Assembly (NCBI GenBank): GCA_013365325.1
Contig: JABVXV010000049.1
Span: 62,001-126,000, forward strand
From: Dipetalonema caudispina
Lineage: Eukaryota; Nematoda; Chromadorea; Rhabditida; Onchocercidae
Direction of reading: 5' to 3'
Length of the DNA stretch: 64,000 nucleotides
The notes beneath the pieces are model-generated. The model saw nothing but the letters and a program-made list of their open reading frames with translations. It was not told where the DNA came from and did no database searches. Of the stretch, positions 37,131 to 49,163 are shown piece by piece. The position numbers were made by a program, and so were the translations under genes. Positions within the stretch are counted from its first letter, which is position 1. Every line of letters begins with the position of its first letter.

Positions 37131-39851
37131 ATGGAAACGATATCGAAAGAAATGAATTCATCGAACTTTGAGTCAAAAATTGGAAGAATTACTAGAAATT
37201 TGTATAAATCATCTGAAAGCAAAGCATGAGTTTTCGTTTTTTTTCAAATTGAACAACAACAACAAAAAAAAAAAAATAATTTTCAATCCACATTGAACGG
37301 ATTTTATTAGAAATTAACCCTCAATTAACGATTTTAGTATAATTAATTGGTTGATTGGTTTCAAATATGTCATACATTGTGTGTAAATAAAAAATAATAT
37401 ACTTTACTATTTACTTTGTAGTACTATTTCAAAGGAAAAAATGAAAAGAAGATCAAAAATTATATTTAAGTTGAAAAAACTTTATTAGAAAAATAATTGA
37501 ATGGAATTTTCCAACCAGCTTTAAGTTTTAATTTTTAAATTTAAACTGATTGCCTTACTTTCGCACATTTTAAGATCAATCAACAACCTCACAACAGGCA
37601 CACATCAGTGGAAAAGGCGAAATTATTGCATAATATTAACTTAAATTGCAAGGAATATTTGAAAAAATTCCAGCGATCATCGTTTATTGTAAGTTTTTAT
37701 GATCAAAATTCGAAATTTTTATAACCAAAATTCAAATTCAATTATTTGTTTACGGTTAAGGAAAAGATAATATTTATCGCTACTCTTATGATTATCTTTT
37801 AAGACTATTTCTTGATCAATTGTCATTGTTTGATTGTTTTTGTAGGAATCGAAAGGCCCGTTTGTTAACAACTTATCAGTGAAAATGCTAAAGAAAGAAT
37901 GGAATGTGAGCACTGGTGATATGATTATATTATTTGGTACAATTATTTCTGGGAAGTTTTCTAAATGCTCATTGAAAATTAAATTATTATTAAAAAGTTG
38001 CAAGCAATTAAAAAATCATTTAATTAACTGTTAGAGAAAGGTTAATTGTGAGTGGTTCGGCAATTATTTGGCAAATTATCAAAAATAAGTAAATCGAATT
38101 TCATCACTGATAATTTTTTCTCTTCTTTTACTAATGCACCTCTTTTTTTTTCATTTTTTCACATTAAGAGAATTTATGAAATTTAAGCTATACAGTATCG
38201 TTCAATTTAGCAGATGATAGTATTATCGTTGTATCTGATATACAGCTTGGATTGTGGGGATAATCCATGAACATAGTAATTCGAAATTACAGTAACAAAT
38301 CAGATAAGTGAACGAAATTTTTGGTGCTATCCAAAATTATGAAAATATGAAGAAGAAAAGATTAATTAAAAATTTTAATATTTACCAAAATCGTGAAAAT
38401 ATGACGAGAAGATGGCGAAAGCACTGCAGATAATCTCGACTTAAGTGTTTCTTGGTATATCGGTACGAAAGTAATCACAAATGGTGGACGATATCGGTAT
38501 TGGCGGAAAGGTTTCGATTGCTGTTTGGAAATATTCGATTGTGATGTATCAGATTCGGGTGATATTATATGCATTGTGGAAACAACAAATTGTATCGCTT
38601 CTGATATTAGCGTATTAAATGTAAACGGTTTGTATAAATTAAATTTTATCACTTCTAATCGGAATAGTGTATTGGTAGTAAAAGTATATTTCCAGAATAT
38701 ACATAAATTTAAGGGAGTTTTTTTTTGCAGGAAAAATAAATGATTTAATTAATTATTATTAAATAATACTTTTTCCGTTTTTGTTAGGTATAAAATTTAC
38801 ATAATGAAGTAAATTAGTTTGTTTAAAGTTAAAAAAAAGAGATTAGATGAATTTAATTTTATCAATCATTTAAAGAAAATTTTTGTGTAGATGATGATAT
38901 GGCTGGGATTGAGCCGGAATTTCTTCAAATTTTGAAATATGATGAAATTTATGATTGCTTACAACTAGCATGTCGAGTGTCAGGTTATCCAATACCTTAC
39001 GTTACCTTTCATTTTCGTAATCGTCGCATTATCAGCAATCAACGAAGAAGTAAGTCTTAAATAAGCTATTACTGAATTGCGCGAATAAACAGGAAATGTA
39101 GAACGCTAAAAAGTCTTCACTTCAATTTTGTTATCATTTTTTATCACACTATTTTTGATTTTTGTCTAGTCATAAGGGTATTGATTGGTTTAGAAATCTT
39201 CTACAACTTTGAAGAAATCTTTCACGCTTAAAAAATAGCTTTATTGGAAAAAATGGAAGAGATTGGGACGAGTGGAAAAAAAACGAACGATGATTACATC
39301 TTGAACTATCAAGCAAAACTTGAGAATATTAGATCCTTACGTAAGATTCTCACACATGAGATTCTTATATAAGATTCATACACATACAATCCTTACGTAG
39401 AATCCTTGCACATAACATCCGTGTACCTGTGATTTTTAAGTTGCACATATAAGATTCTTGCGCATATAAATCTTACGTAAGATTTTTCAAAAGATTTTTG
39501 CGTGTCTGTTGAAAGTTACAAATTGCTTTGAAACTATTAGAAAATGAATATAATAAATTCATTCTGATATAAAATATTGTACAAATCAATAACAGATAAA
39601 TTTCATCAGTTATCATATAAAAATAAGTTAGAACAATCTATGGCATAATTATATTTATGATCCTTAAAGAAATTTCATTTATAGATATCGACCGAAAAAA
39701 TGATTGGTGGATACTGCGAATTAATGATTGTACGGTTGATGATGAAGGTAAATATGTAGCAGTTGCAAGGAATCGTATCGGACGAATCTTTTCATCTTGT
39801 TCAGTGATATTAAGTAACAAAAATCCATCTAGCTATATAGCTGATGTGTAA
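37131..39851 (+). CDS. Small intracellular protein with two I-set Ig domains, function unknown
   Basis: Proposed exons are 37131-37201, 37598-37688, 37846-37936, 38409-38627, 38891-39049 and 39685-39851, which together make 265 aa. Phases match at each junction. The ATG at 37131 follows a good acceptor (ATTTTACAG ending 37109), likely for trans-splicing, and no signal peptide is present. Residues 1-54 are polar and helix-like. Ig1 carries GPFVNN, a VSWYIG strand and the DSGDIICIVE strand. Ig2 carries LQLACRVSGYP, then DDEGKYVAVARN, where the usual Tyr-x-Cys cysteine is missing. The pattern is that of muscle titin/UNC-89-type I-set domains, but nothing identifies a partner. The acceptor at 38408 is weak (no pyrimidine tract), so that junction is the least certain. 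A GTAAGA donor after 39847 suggests a further 3' exon. Confidence 0.55.
39330..39505. repeat. Degenerate short repeat in Ig-gene intron
   Basis: Several variants of A-TCCTTACGTAAGATTCT and CACATA-AAGATTCTTGC follow each other at roughly 20-30 base spacing. The palindromic ACGT centre recurs in TTACGTAAG and TTACGTAGA. Confidence 0.7.
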
Positions 39852-40491
39852 GAATGGTCTTAGTAAATTGTTTTTTTTTGTTTTTTGAAAATTTAATTAA
39901 ATAATTTTGAGTATTTAGTTAGATTTTTCAAAGAACAGTATTTCCTTCATTTTCTCAAATTTTTTTCCATGAAAACCAAAAAGTTCAAATTTTTGCTGTG
40001 TTGATTTATTTTGAAAAGATTTGTGTAATAAACAATTCATCAGTAAGTGTGTAAAAGCAAAAGAAAAGAAAAGATATTTGAAATAAATTATATTATATAA
40101 TCATTTTATAGTATTGTCAAGAAAAGAATTGATAATTCAAAAATACCATTGTAAATGTACCTTCTGATTGTTTTGATAAATATCCTTAAAATATCACTTT
40201 TAATTGTTTTTTCTTTTTTCCTTCCAACTCTTTTATCGTTTAATTTGAAGTAAGAAGACAGAAAAAGTAATGGAAAAGAAAAATTAAAAGCAATAAAGAT
40301 GTAAATCATTTTTCGGATAATTATATATATGAGACATGGATGAAAGATTAATTTAAATGTTTGTTGTTTGAATGATGAAAAATGAAAAGGAAAAAAGCGT
40401 AAATTTGTAAAGTTATATCTGTCAGAATATGCAGTTGCCATCAACACTGAACTTACATTTCAGGCAACTGACTCGTTTGACCTTTTCTCAG

Positions 40492-40663
40492 AATTAGTGC
40501 AAACGTGATCCATTACGATTACGGAAATGATATCATCGATAATAACAAGCTAAGCGAAAAAGTTTACCACTTTTCATTAGCAAATTTTGAAATGTTGACA
40601 TATTTCAAACATATGTCTATATTACATCACATTTTATCCATGAAAAAACTCCGCCAGCACTAA
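40492..40663 (+). CDS. Possible 3' exon of the two-Ig gene
   Basis: The donor GT|GTAAGA at 39847/39848 would override the stop at 39851. Splicing to TTTTCTCAG at 40491 restores a frame (DVISANVIHYDYGNDIIDNN...) of 57 codons to the TAA at 40661-40663, making the protein 321 aa. The other two frames close at once. A competing acceptor (TTACATTTCAG, ending 40463) would give only about 11 residues before a TAG. Confidence 0.4.
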
Positions 40664-40858
40664 TCACCCTGCTTTATCAACAGATAACTCACGTAGTGAT
40701 ACGTATCCCATCTATTTACATACCATCCGGGAACATCATTGATTTCATCCATATGGATACTTTTTAAAACCTAAAGAAATCACTTCTAAATCAGTTGCAT
40801 GTGAAAGGTCTATGTATGTTGGAAAGTATAATATTATCGACGACAGTTTTGTACCATA
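40644..40858 (+). pseudogene. UGA-interrupted coding-like frame behind the Ig gene
   Basis: In the frame one base off from the 40492-40663 exon, sequence reading STNHPALSTDNSRSDTYP...IREHH runs to a TGA at 40740-40742. It continues in the same frame as FHPYGYFLKPKEITSK...NIIDDSFVP to a TAA at 40856-40858. Both halves have protein-like composition in a 70% AT background. The shift from the upstream exon falls at a run of six A (40643-40648), where loss of one A would join the frames. A decayed 3' end, a sequence error pair, or two real alternative exons would explain it. Confidence 0.35.
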
Positions 40859-41208
40859 AAGTATCACGTACTTGAAATAAAAGTACCGTAAATTTATCAT
40901 AAGACAAAAGTACTTACATTTTAAAACAGTAAAGTGCCATGCATCTGAAAGTCGTATCGTGAAAAAACCATGAACTTACTGTAAAAAAGACACTATACGC
41001 TTGAAAACTGATATCGCTAATAGCTCAGAAGCATCAGAATTGTGAGATTTGACCTTAAATTTGCATAAATCTAATTCGTCATACAAATTACCAATTTCTT
41101 AAAAAGCATATATATATATATATATATATAAATGTTCAAATACTAATGAATTTCATTCTTTTTTCTTTTCTAAATAACGCCAGTCATTGCGTTTTATTGT
41201 ATTATAAA
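40859..41208. other. Gap between Ig and Kelch genes
   Basis: About 350 bases of AT-rich sequence with degenerate AAAGTACT/GTAC motifs and a TA tract near 41110-41130. An acceptor-like CTAAATAACGCCAG ends at 41183, 25 bases before the Kelch start. Confidence 0.5.
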
Positions 41209-44200
41209 ATGGTGGAGAAGGATTCTGATATAGCGCTTAAATTATATTGTAATGCGCCCTGTAACATGGAAGCAGGCAATATTTATGATGATGATGATGT
41301 TGATGGCATACTATGTGATTGTATCATTATCACTGATGATAATGATCGGTAAGGAAACATTATTTTAATGAAAGACAAAGAGGACAGAAAAGAAACATCC
41401 TTGTTTCTAATTTACCATAATCGAATTGAATGTCGGTATTTCTTCTATTATTCAAATAATGAAATCCAACTTATTCTTTCCTCATACATAACATAGATTA
41501 GTAAAGAATGCTGCTATCTATCAGACTTTACTTGCCATAAAATGCATCATTTCCATTAATGACAGTACTATAATTTATCAATGACAAATACAGTACTGCT
41601 ATTTATTAATTTACAGCACTACTACTTAGTAAATGATGAATACATTAGTGCCGCTTATTAATTTAAAGTATTACCATTTATTAATGATAAATGCATTTGT
41701 CATAATTTGTAATGTTTGTTATTTATTTATGACAAATACAAATATAGCTTATGATTATTTGTTAAATTACGATTAAGTACTGTTTTGATAGTTTATAACT
41801 ACTGTATCATCTATACTACCGTATAATCCAATGTATTTATATGACTAAAACAGGTGATGTATATTTTTTCAGATACCGATTAAATAGCCGCTTTATCGAA
41901 CATCGTTGTCCTTACCTTATACCATTTATGCAATTTAATGAAACAACCCAACAATATACTGTACATACAGCAGTTCCAATTGATATTGTAAATTTTCTTT
42001 TATTTCAATCATTTCAAAATTTTTAATTAATATACCCGTGTGATATAGCATTTTCACATGTTGTAAATGAACGATTTTTTTTTTCTAGAAAGATCAAAAA
42101 ACTTGAAGTGAAATATAAATTAAGTAATTATATCTTCAGGTAAAAGAAATATTTTATGCTTTAAAATACGAAAATATTATTGTCAAAGATTGGCTTCAGC
42201 TGGAACGAATTCTTAAAGTGGTATGCATATTTCGCTTTGCAATAAATGCTATTATTATTATTATTATTTTTTTTTTTTTTTTTTGATTCATTTATAAATT
42301 GAGCATTATCAGCAGTTTTATTGACAATATTTTGCTAAAAACGAATAAAAAAATTTTGTATGATCAAAAGCATGATCAAACATAATTCATTTTAACGTAA
42401 GTGACAAAAATTAATTTACAATACTAAACCATTAAACAATCTTGTTTATTTATTATTTTTTCATGTGAAAAAACTGTCAATAATTTGAAATTATTAGCAT
42501 TAAACTGCTAAAAAAACAATATATTTGATGAAATTATTGAAAAATTAATAAAGTATTTTAAGACAAAACTTCATTGATAATGTTACTTGGCCATTATGGC
42601 TTTCAACACTTTAAAGAGAAACAAAGTTTTTGCAAAGTAAAATTTGACTAACACTTTTTTGTTGAGTTTTAAATTATTTCTTGTAAAATCTTCGGGATTT
42701 TTCGAAATACAAGTTTTAGGCAAATGAATGGAAGCTAGAATGCATAAAACAATTTGTTGTGCAAAAGTTTGTTGATGGTATTAATGAGGAAAACTGTATT
42801 GCTGTATGGCGAATGTGTACCAAATATTTGCCTGAACAAATAAAAAAAGTTTGATTAAAATTTTGTGCTTTATTTGAAATGAAACTTCCAAAAAAAAAGG
42901 GGAAGTAAAAAAAGCAAACAATTCTTTCCTTTATTAATGAACCAAAAAAAAGAAAAATCGATATTGCTATCTTTTAATATTTAAATGATTTAAATTGTAG
43001 ACTTTCGAATACGTTTTGTATACTGTGAATGAATCTGTAAATAACGGTTATAATTTTGATTTTTTTCGTCTCAAAAACGATAATTTGTTCGAAATTTTGG
43101 ATGCTGATTTATTAAAAGTAAATGATGAGGTATATTATTTCTTATTACATTATTCAGATGCATGAAAAATATTTGTTAATCCAAATAGTATAAAAGTTTC
43201 ATTCACGTTAATTTTCTCGTTAACTTCTAAATTTTTCAAATAAAAAAAGAGTAGAAATGTTATTATTCCATTTCTATATGCATCAGATGGATGTTTGGAT
43301 TCTTCTTAAACGATGGATTTCGGTGGATCGTAAAAAGCGTGTAGTATATTATCGTCAATTATTAAAGTCTATTCGGTATAATTTGCTGAATGATGAGCAG
43401 GTTTAGCTAATCTTTTCCTTACTATGCTAATTTAAACTATGATTTCAAATTTCATTCTATTATCATTACTGCTATCATCATTATTATTATCACTATTATT
43501 GTTATCACTGTTATTATTGTTATTATCATTATTATCATCACTATTATTATTATTATCACTATTACTATTATGAGTACTATAGTTAATAGTTTTTGTTCAT
43601 TTAAGTGCGCAACAAGAATGAAAATAATTACTATTGTGAAGAAAAAATGATATCTTCTACAATTTCCACATTATTTCAATTTACAACTTAAGATTGATAT
43701 ACCAAATATAAATATTAATTATGATCGTCGTAAAAATTAATATAACTTCTAACTGCCGGGAAATAAACCATGGTGATAAGTTGAAAAAAAATTCCTGTGG
43801 TGCCAAATTTTTCAGTTTACTGAACGAATTGCAAATTTCTATTTTCAAATAAGGCAATTTATATATATAATTAGGTTAAAATAATTGTTGCAGTGTCCGG
43901 TAAAATTCATTTGAAATATTTTACTAATTTGTTAACATTAAGTTTAAAAAAAACTAACGAAATTGTTAGTATTGAATTTAAAAAAACCAATCTTTAACTA
44001 ATAAATTTTTTTAAAAAAAAAAGGTAATTTACCAGCATTAAATTAAAAGGCGAAAAAGCAAAAAAAAAGTAAGGAAACACTACACAAATTTCAGAAAGAT
44101 GAAATCAAAAAAGATCTTATACGGTTTAAAATTAACATTCAAAGTATTATATGGTCAATGAATAACGAAGCAAGAATTCCACGTGATTTATTATTAGCGA

Positions 44201-46696
44201 TCGGTGGATGGGAAAAAACTGGACCATCAAATATTGTTGAAGTATTGGATGTTAATGGTAGGAAATGGCAACGTGTCAAAACATTTGAGGATAATCGTCG
44301 AGTAGCTTATCACGAATGCATCGTTATTAGTAAGGTAAAATTTTACTAACAAATATTAAATATTAATTTATTTTATTCAAGTGAATAAACGAAAATAATA
44401 ATGATTTTCTTCCGTTATCAAATTTTATCCTTTAAATATATGTCTATAATTTATATATTTAAATAATACAAAATTCGATTAGTGTTAAACTTTTGAATTT
44501 TTAAATGCCAAATTTAGAAATTGTACATTATCGGTGGTTTCGAAGGATCACAATATTTTAATACTGTACGCTGCTACGATAGTGAAACAAAGAAATGGTG
44601 CGAATTGGCTCCAATGCATCATGCAAGGTAAGTTTTTGCATATAACTATTAAAATATATTATATAATTTATTATATTTTATGATATATTTACAGTAAAAA
44701 TAATATAACCTTTCAATTAGATAATATAGTAATAAGGTAAAATTATTTTGAAATAATAATTGTTTACAAATATATTCGAATAGCTATTTATTTAGCTGTT
44801 TCGTTTGATCTCCTTCTTTTTATCTATTTAATCTTTGCTTAATTCGATCCATCTTTTAAGTATTATCAATCTGAATGCATTTGATCTAATCTTTTTTTTG
44901 ATGCATTTAATTTTTTTTTTCGCACCAATTGATTAACGAATCCTAAAAAAAACGAAACTGCTATAAAATTGTTTAATATAATGCAGAAAGCAATTTTTTT
45001 TCTTTTTGTTTAAAATTTGTAAGAAAAAAACATTAATTAAGGGGAAAAATTGATGAAATTTTTGCAGATGCTATATATCAGCATGTGAAATTAATGGTAC
45101 AATTATTGTTGCTGGTGGCTCAGATGGTAGAACTAGGCTTCGTACTGCTGAGGTATATGATGCCAGTAAAAATCAATGGACAAAAATTCGGTTATTATAA
45201 CTTTTTAAAAATTAGTTAATTTTTTCCTACAATATTTAATAACAAAAATTATTGAGCATTCTCATATTAAACCATGAAATTTAAAGATTACTGATATATA
45301 CTGATGGTTTTGAATTCCTTGATTCCTGCCTATTTTGAAATTTTAAATTTACTTCCCCTAAATTTAATTGCAGAAATATGATACAACGGCGATCAGATGC
45401 AGCGGCATGTGCTATGGGTGGTAAAATGTATGTTGCTGGCGGATACACCGGTGAAACTGTACTACAAACGGTTGAAATGTATATACCGGAAGTGGATATT
45501 TGGACTGAAATTGCACATATGAGCTCACCAAGATCGGGTAAGCATGCACTCCAAGAAAAGTTTCTTTTCGTCAAACAAAATTTATCTCTTCGAATTAAAA
45601 TTTGCAAACTGTTGAATTTAGCATCATATGGATATTCTAAAAATCTTTCTGTTCAAATCTTTCGTTTGCTGAAGTACTTGATTAGAGAATGATAGCAGCA
45701 GCAATCCTAAAAAATGTTTCATACTTTAATTAATGATTTAATAAAAGATATGTTTGTTCATATCCATGATTAAGTTTTTCATTATTTAATTGCCATAAGC
45801 AAAATTAATATGTATTTGAGTTTTATGCAATGAAAACAAAATTAAATTTTCTAAATTACTTAAGTACAAAGCTAAAAATTATTGCTTTAAGGCCTTCCAT
45901 ATTTTTAGGCCTAGCATGTGCGGCCGATACAGATTTCATACTAATCGCTGGTGGATTTGATGGTATAAATCGATTAAGTAGCGCGGAAATCCTACGAATT
46001 GGAAGTGCTCATACTGTAAACGTTGAACCAATGCCAATACCGAGGTTCAAAATCTTTTGAAAATTCTTTCCAAATTTTTATAAAAATTACAATTAGGTAT
46101 CAACAATCTTTGCTTATCAATAAATGAACGATTGAAGATTTCATTTTTTATTTTTAATGATTGATATCATCAATTTATATCAAGTTTAGAATTTGGTAGG
46201 AATAAGCGGTTACATCAAAAAATATTCAAAATTTTTGTCGTCTAACATTTCATTTTAAACATTTGTTAGCATGAGATTGTAAGTTAAAAATGTTAACTTA
46301 AATAAACCAATGAAATTATTTTCATTCAATTTTTCGTTAAGATTTATTTTTCCCATCTTAGATTAATCAATAAAATTATTTTTTTTTTTTGATTTTTTAT
46401 CAATTTTTTCTTTTTTTAGATCAAATTTTGCAATGTGCAAAATGGGAAATTATTTCTATGCTATCGGTGGTTATAATACAACGGTGACTAAAACAGTGGT
46501 ACGTTTTGATGGCAAGAAATGGGAAAGAATTTGTGATATATCAGTTCCACGTAGTGCGTTACGTGTCGTACTTCTAAAAGCTTGGCCTGATCCAATTCAA
46601 TTGCTTTGTGATATAAACGTAGATACAAAAGATACGCATAGTTCGTTGTGTAGTACAGAATCTTCAAAATCTCAAGAAAATAATGATTCAGATTAA
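41209..46696 (+). CDS. BTB-BACK-Kelch protein (KLHL-type), probable Cullin-3 adaptor
   Basis: The exons are 41209-41348, 41873-41987, 42140-42220, 42720-42848, 43001-43129, 43287-43400, 44095-44334, 44518-44627, 45068-45190, 45374-45537, 45909-46044 and 46420-46696. All phases agree and give 585 aa, a normal length for the family. A divergent BTB domain starts near residue 35 (ILCDCIIITDD...HRCPYL). BACK follows (residues about 156-235, WKLECIKQFVVQKF). Six Kelch blades show the glycine pair: LAIGGWEKTG, YIIGGFEGSQ, IVAGGSDGRT, YVAGGYTGET, LIAGGFDGIN and YAIGGYNTT. Family members recruit substrates to CUL3 ubiquitin ligases or bind actin; the substrate here is unknown. A Ser/Asp-rich tail ends the protein. 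AATAAA at 46735-46740 may be its poly-A signal. The usual BTB histidine in the A-H-R motif is replaced, so CUL3 binding is uncertain. Confidence 0.88.
41560..41760. repeat. Degenerate repeat in Kelch intron 1
   Basis: TTTATTAATGACAAATACAGTACTGC-like segments recur several times with heavy divergence across about 200 bases. Confidence 0.5.
43440..43585. repeat. ATT/ATC imperfect trinucleotide tract
   Basis: TTATTATCACTATTATTGTTATC-type triplets run without a frame break through an intron of the Kelch gene. Confidence 0.9.
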
Positions 46697-49163
46697 AATC
46701 TTATATTAAAAGTTTAATTCAGTTAACAATTAGCAATAAATAACTAACTTCGCATAAAATCCCGAATTAAAAAAAAAGTTGTATTTTTTATATGATGTAA
46801 TTTTGTTAACATCAATAAATATTTGTAGTATGTGTTTGGTATCAATTCTTTTCATCTATACCGTTTTACTTCAATATTCTCAATCAATGTTTGAAATTTT
46901 AATATTTTTGTAACTTCTACTATGAATTTTAATATGCTGGAAAAAAGAGACTTGAGTAACTTTCTTCTAGTATTCATTATTATTACTCGAATAATATAAA
47001 AGCAAATTATAATTTTGCATAAATATTGCACATTAAACAAAAACGGTATCAGAACAGTATCACTGATATTACAACAACTATTGTATCATGTTTATTGTTT
47101 CAATTTAAGACTAATGAAATTCCGAATTCACTTTTTACTTTCACCACAATTTATTAAGGTGATTGGCAATAAAACTATAGTTTGAAAGTGATAAATTTAA
47201 CTTTTAAACTTTTACTGCAAATGAGCAGCAACTGTTTGCAAATGGATGCATGGAAATACTGCAGTATAAACTAGCAATTATAAAATTTCAAAATTTTAGC
47301 CTTTTTTTTTTATTCATAATATAGTGCAAATTATCGAGCAATAAGAATTACTTGTATTGTTGCATACATTTTCTCCAAGCAACTGAAAAGAAATTCTTAT
47401 AATCAGGTGATGTATTGCTGACTTTTTACTTTGACCTTTTCGCCTAGGCGATCAGCAAATCCATCCCATCATCAGAAATGTTGTTGAAAAGCTAAAGCGA
47501 TGTAAATATATGAGATGGTTTCGAATTAGCAGTTAGCAGTTTGTGTTTTTCATCAAGAACTAAGATTTTTTTTCTTTTCTCAAACTTTTCATTTTGTAAT
47601 TTATTCCGCTTCAGCATTTCAGATCCGTTTTGTTTTTTTTCTCTCTTTTTCTCCCTCTCTCTCTCTCTCCTCAATGTTTTTCTCTTCATATCAATTTCAA
47701 ATTATGAAGTTATTGCGATCAATAAATGATCAACCATAGCAGTTCAAAATAAGTTTTTCGCTTCACTGTAGCAATTTATTAATTAAATTTTATATCGAAA
47801 TAATTAGCTGCGAAAAAACTATTGTTTATGTTAAAATTTTGAAATTACATTTGATATTTCTTCTATGTTTAATTTTTTTTAATTAACGTTGCATTACCAG
47901 ATGAAAATATCTTAACTGGAATGATTTCCAACAGTTCATTGATTCATTTCTTAGTTTCCTCATTCTTTTCACTTCTTTAATCTTTTATTAAATTAATCAA
48001 ATCACAAATTATTGTGTTGGTATTTGCAAGCAATTCACTCTAAATTTTAGCTATAATTTTGAAATATTTGGCAATATTTTGCAAATGACTACCAAGTTGT
48101 TTTTCTATTCCAATTTTTAAACAATTCTATCTATAACTTTGAAATTTTTTTTTTTAGCACTTTTTTTGCTAATCCTAAAAGTAAAATTTGATTTAAATTC
48201 ATTCATACGGACCGACTAATTAGCTAAACTTGGTTTAGATTAATGAGCATGTGAAAAATAATAAATTTTTGGAAATATTAATTGATATACGAAGTATATA
48301 GCTGAAATAAACTTTCCCTCCTAAAGAAGGAAAAAAACGTTCGAAACGATGCAATTATTTGAATATTTCAAAATTGTGGAATATAGTTTAGAGCTAGAAT
48401 TATTCAAAATGTTAGTTTAGAATTTCGAGAACATTTGATAAATGCTGAATCATCAAAATATGAGTTTATCTTATCATAAAATTTACCAACAAAATGTCAC
48501 CTTTTCTCTTAGATCTTAAAAACTAAGAATAATTTTTAAAAATGAAATTTTTGAAGTATATATTACCCTTGTTAGCAATACTTGATTAATTACTTTTAAA
48601 CTTCCAAAAATTGCGCGTTTTTATAGCAGGTGAAATAATCTAGCTTTAAATTAATGTTGTTCGAAATTCATTTATGAAAAGATTAATTTCAATTTTTATG
48701 CATTAATGAAATCCTTGATTGTAATGATCGGATAATTATAATGAAATTCTGGAATAATAATAGGAATAATTAATGAAATGGGATAACTTTAGGGCAATCA
48801 CATTATTATTCTAATCATCTGGCTGTTTTGTATTTATACATTTCCTGATAGCCTATTCAGAAATTTGAAATGATTCAATTGACAATATCTAAATGTATTA
48901 AATTTTACTGCACAAAATATTTATCCGTTCAGTTAGCAAATCGATGGCTTAAGTTAATGAAATTATTGCATATGAATATATCACTTTTAGTCTTAATTTT
49001 AAAATTTGTTTATATTAAAATTTATGAAAATAAAACAAAATTAAACAGAAAAAAAAAAAAAAAAAACTTGGAATATATACAAACGTACGCATAAACGTAA
49101 TGAATACTACCTGAAATAAAGTAAATAATATTAATATAAATTATTTAAATTTAAGTGTAAAAG
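46697..49163. other. Intergenic stretch between Kelch and TWK genes
   Basis: 2.5 kb of AT-rich DNA with a TC-rich tract at 47640-47680. Short ORFs on either strand lack any domain or splice support. Confidence 0.5.

Noticed and set aside
37048..37155. 35-residue signal-peptide-like ORF upstream of the two-Ig gene
   Set aside because: It spans a strong acceptor (ending 37109) and stops after 35 codons with no donor, so it is probably outron sequence.
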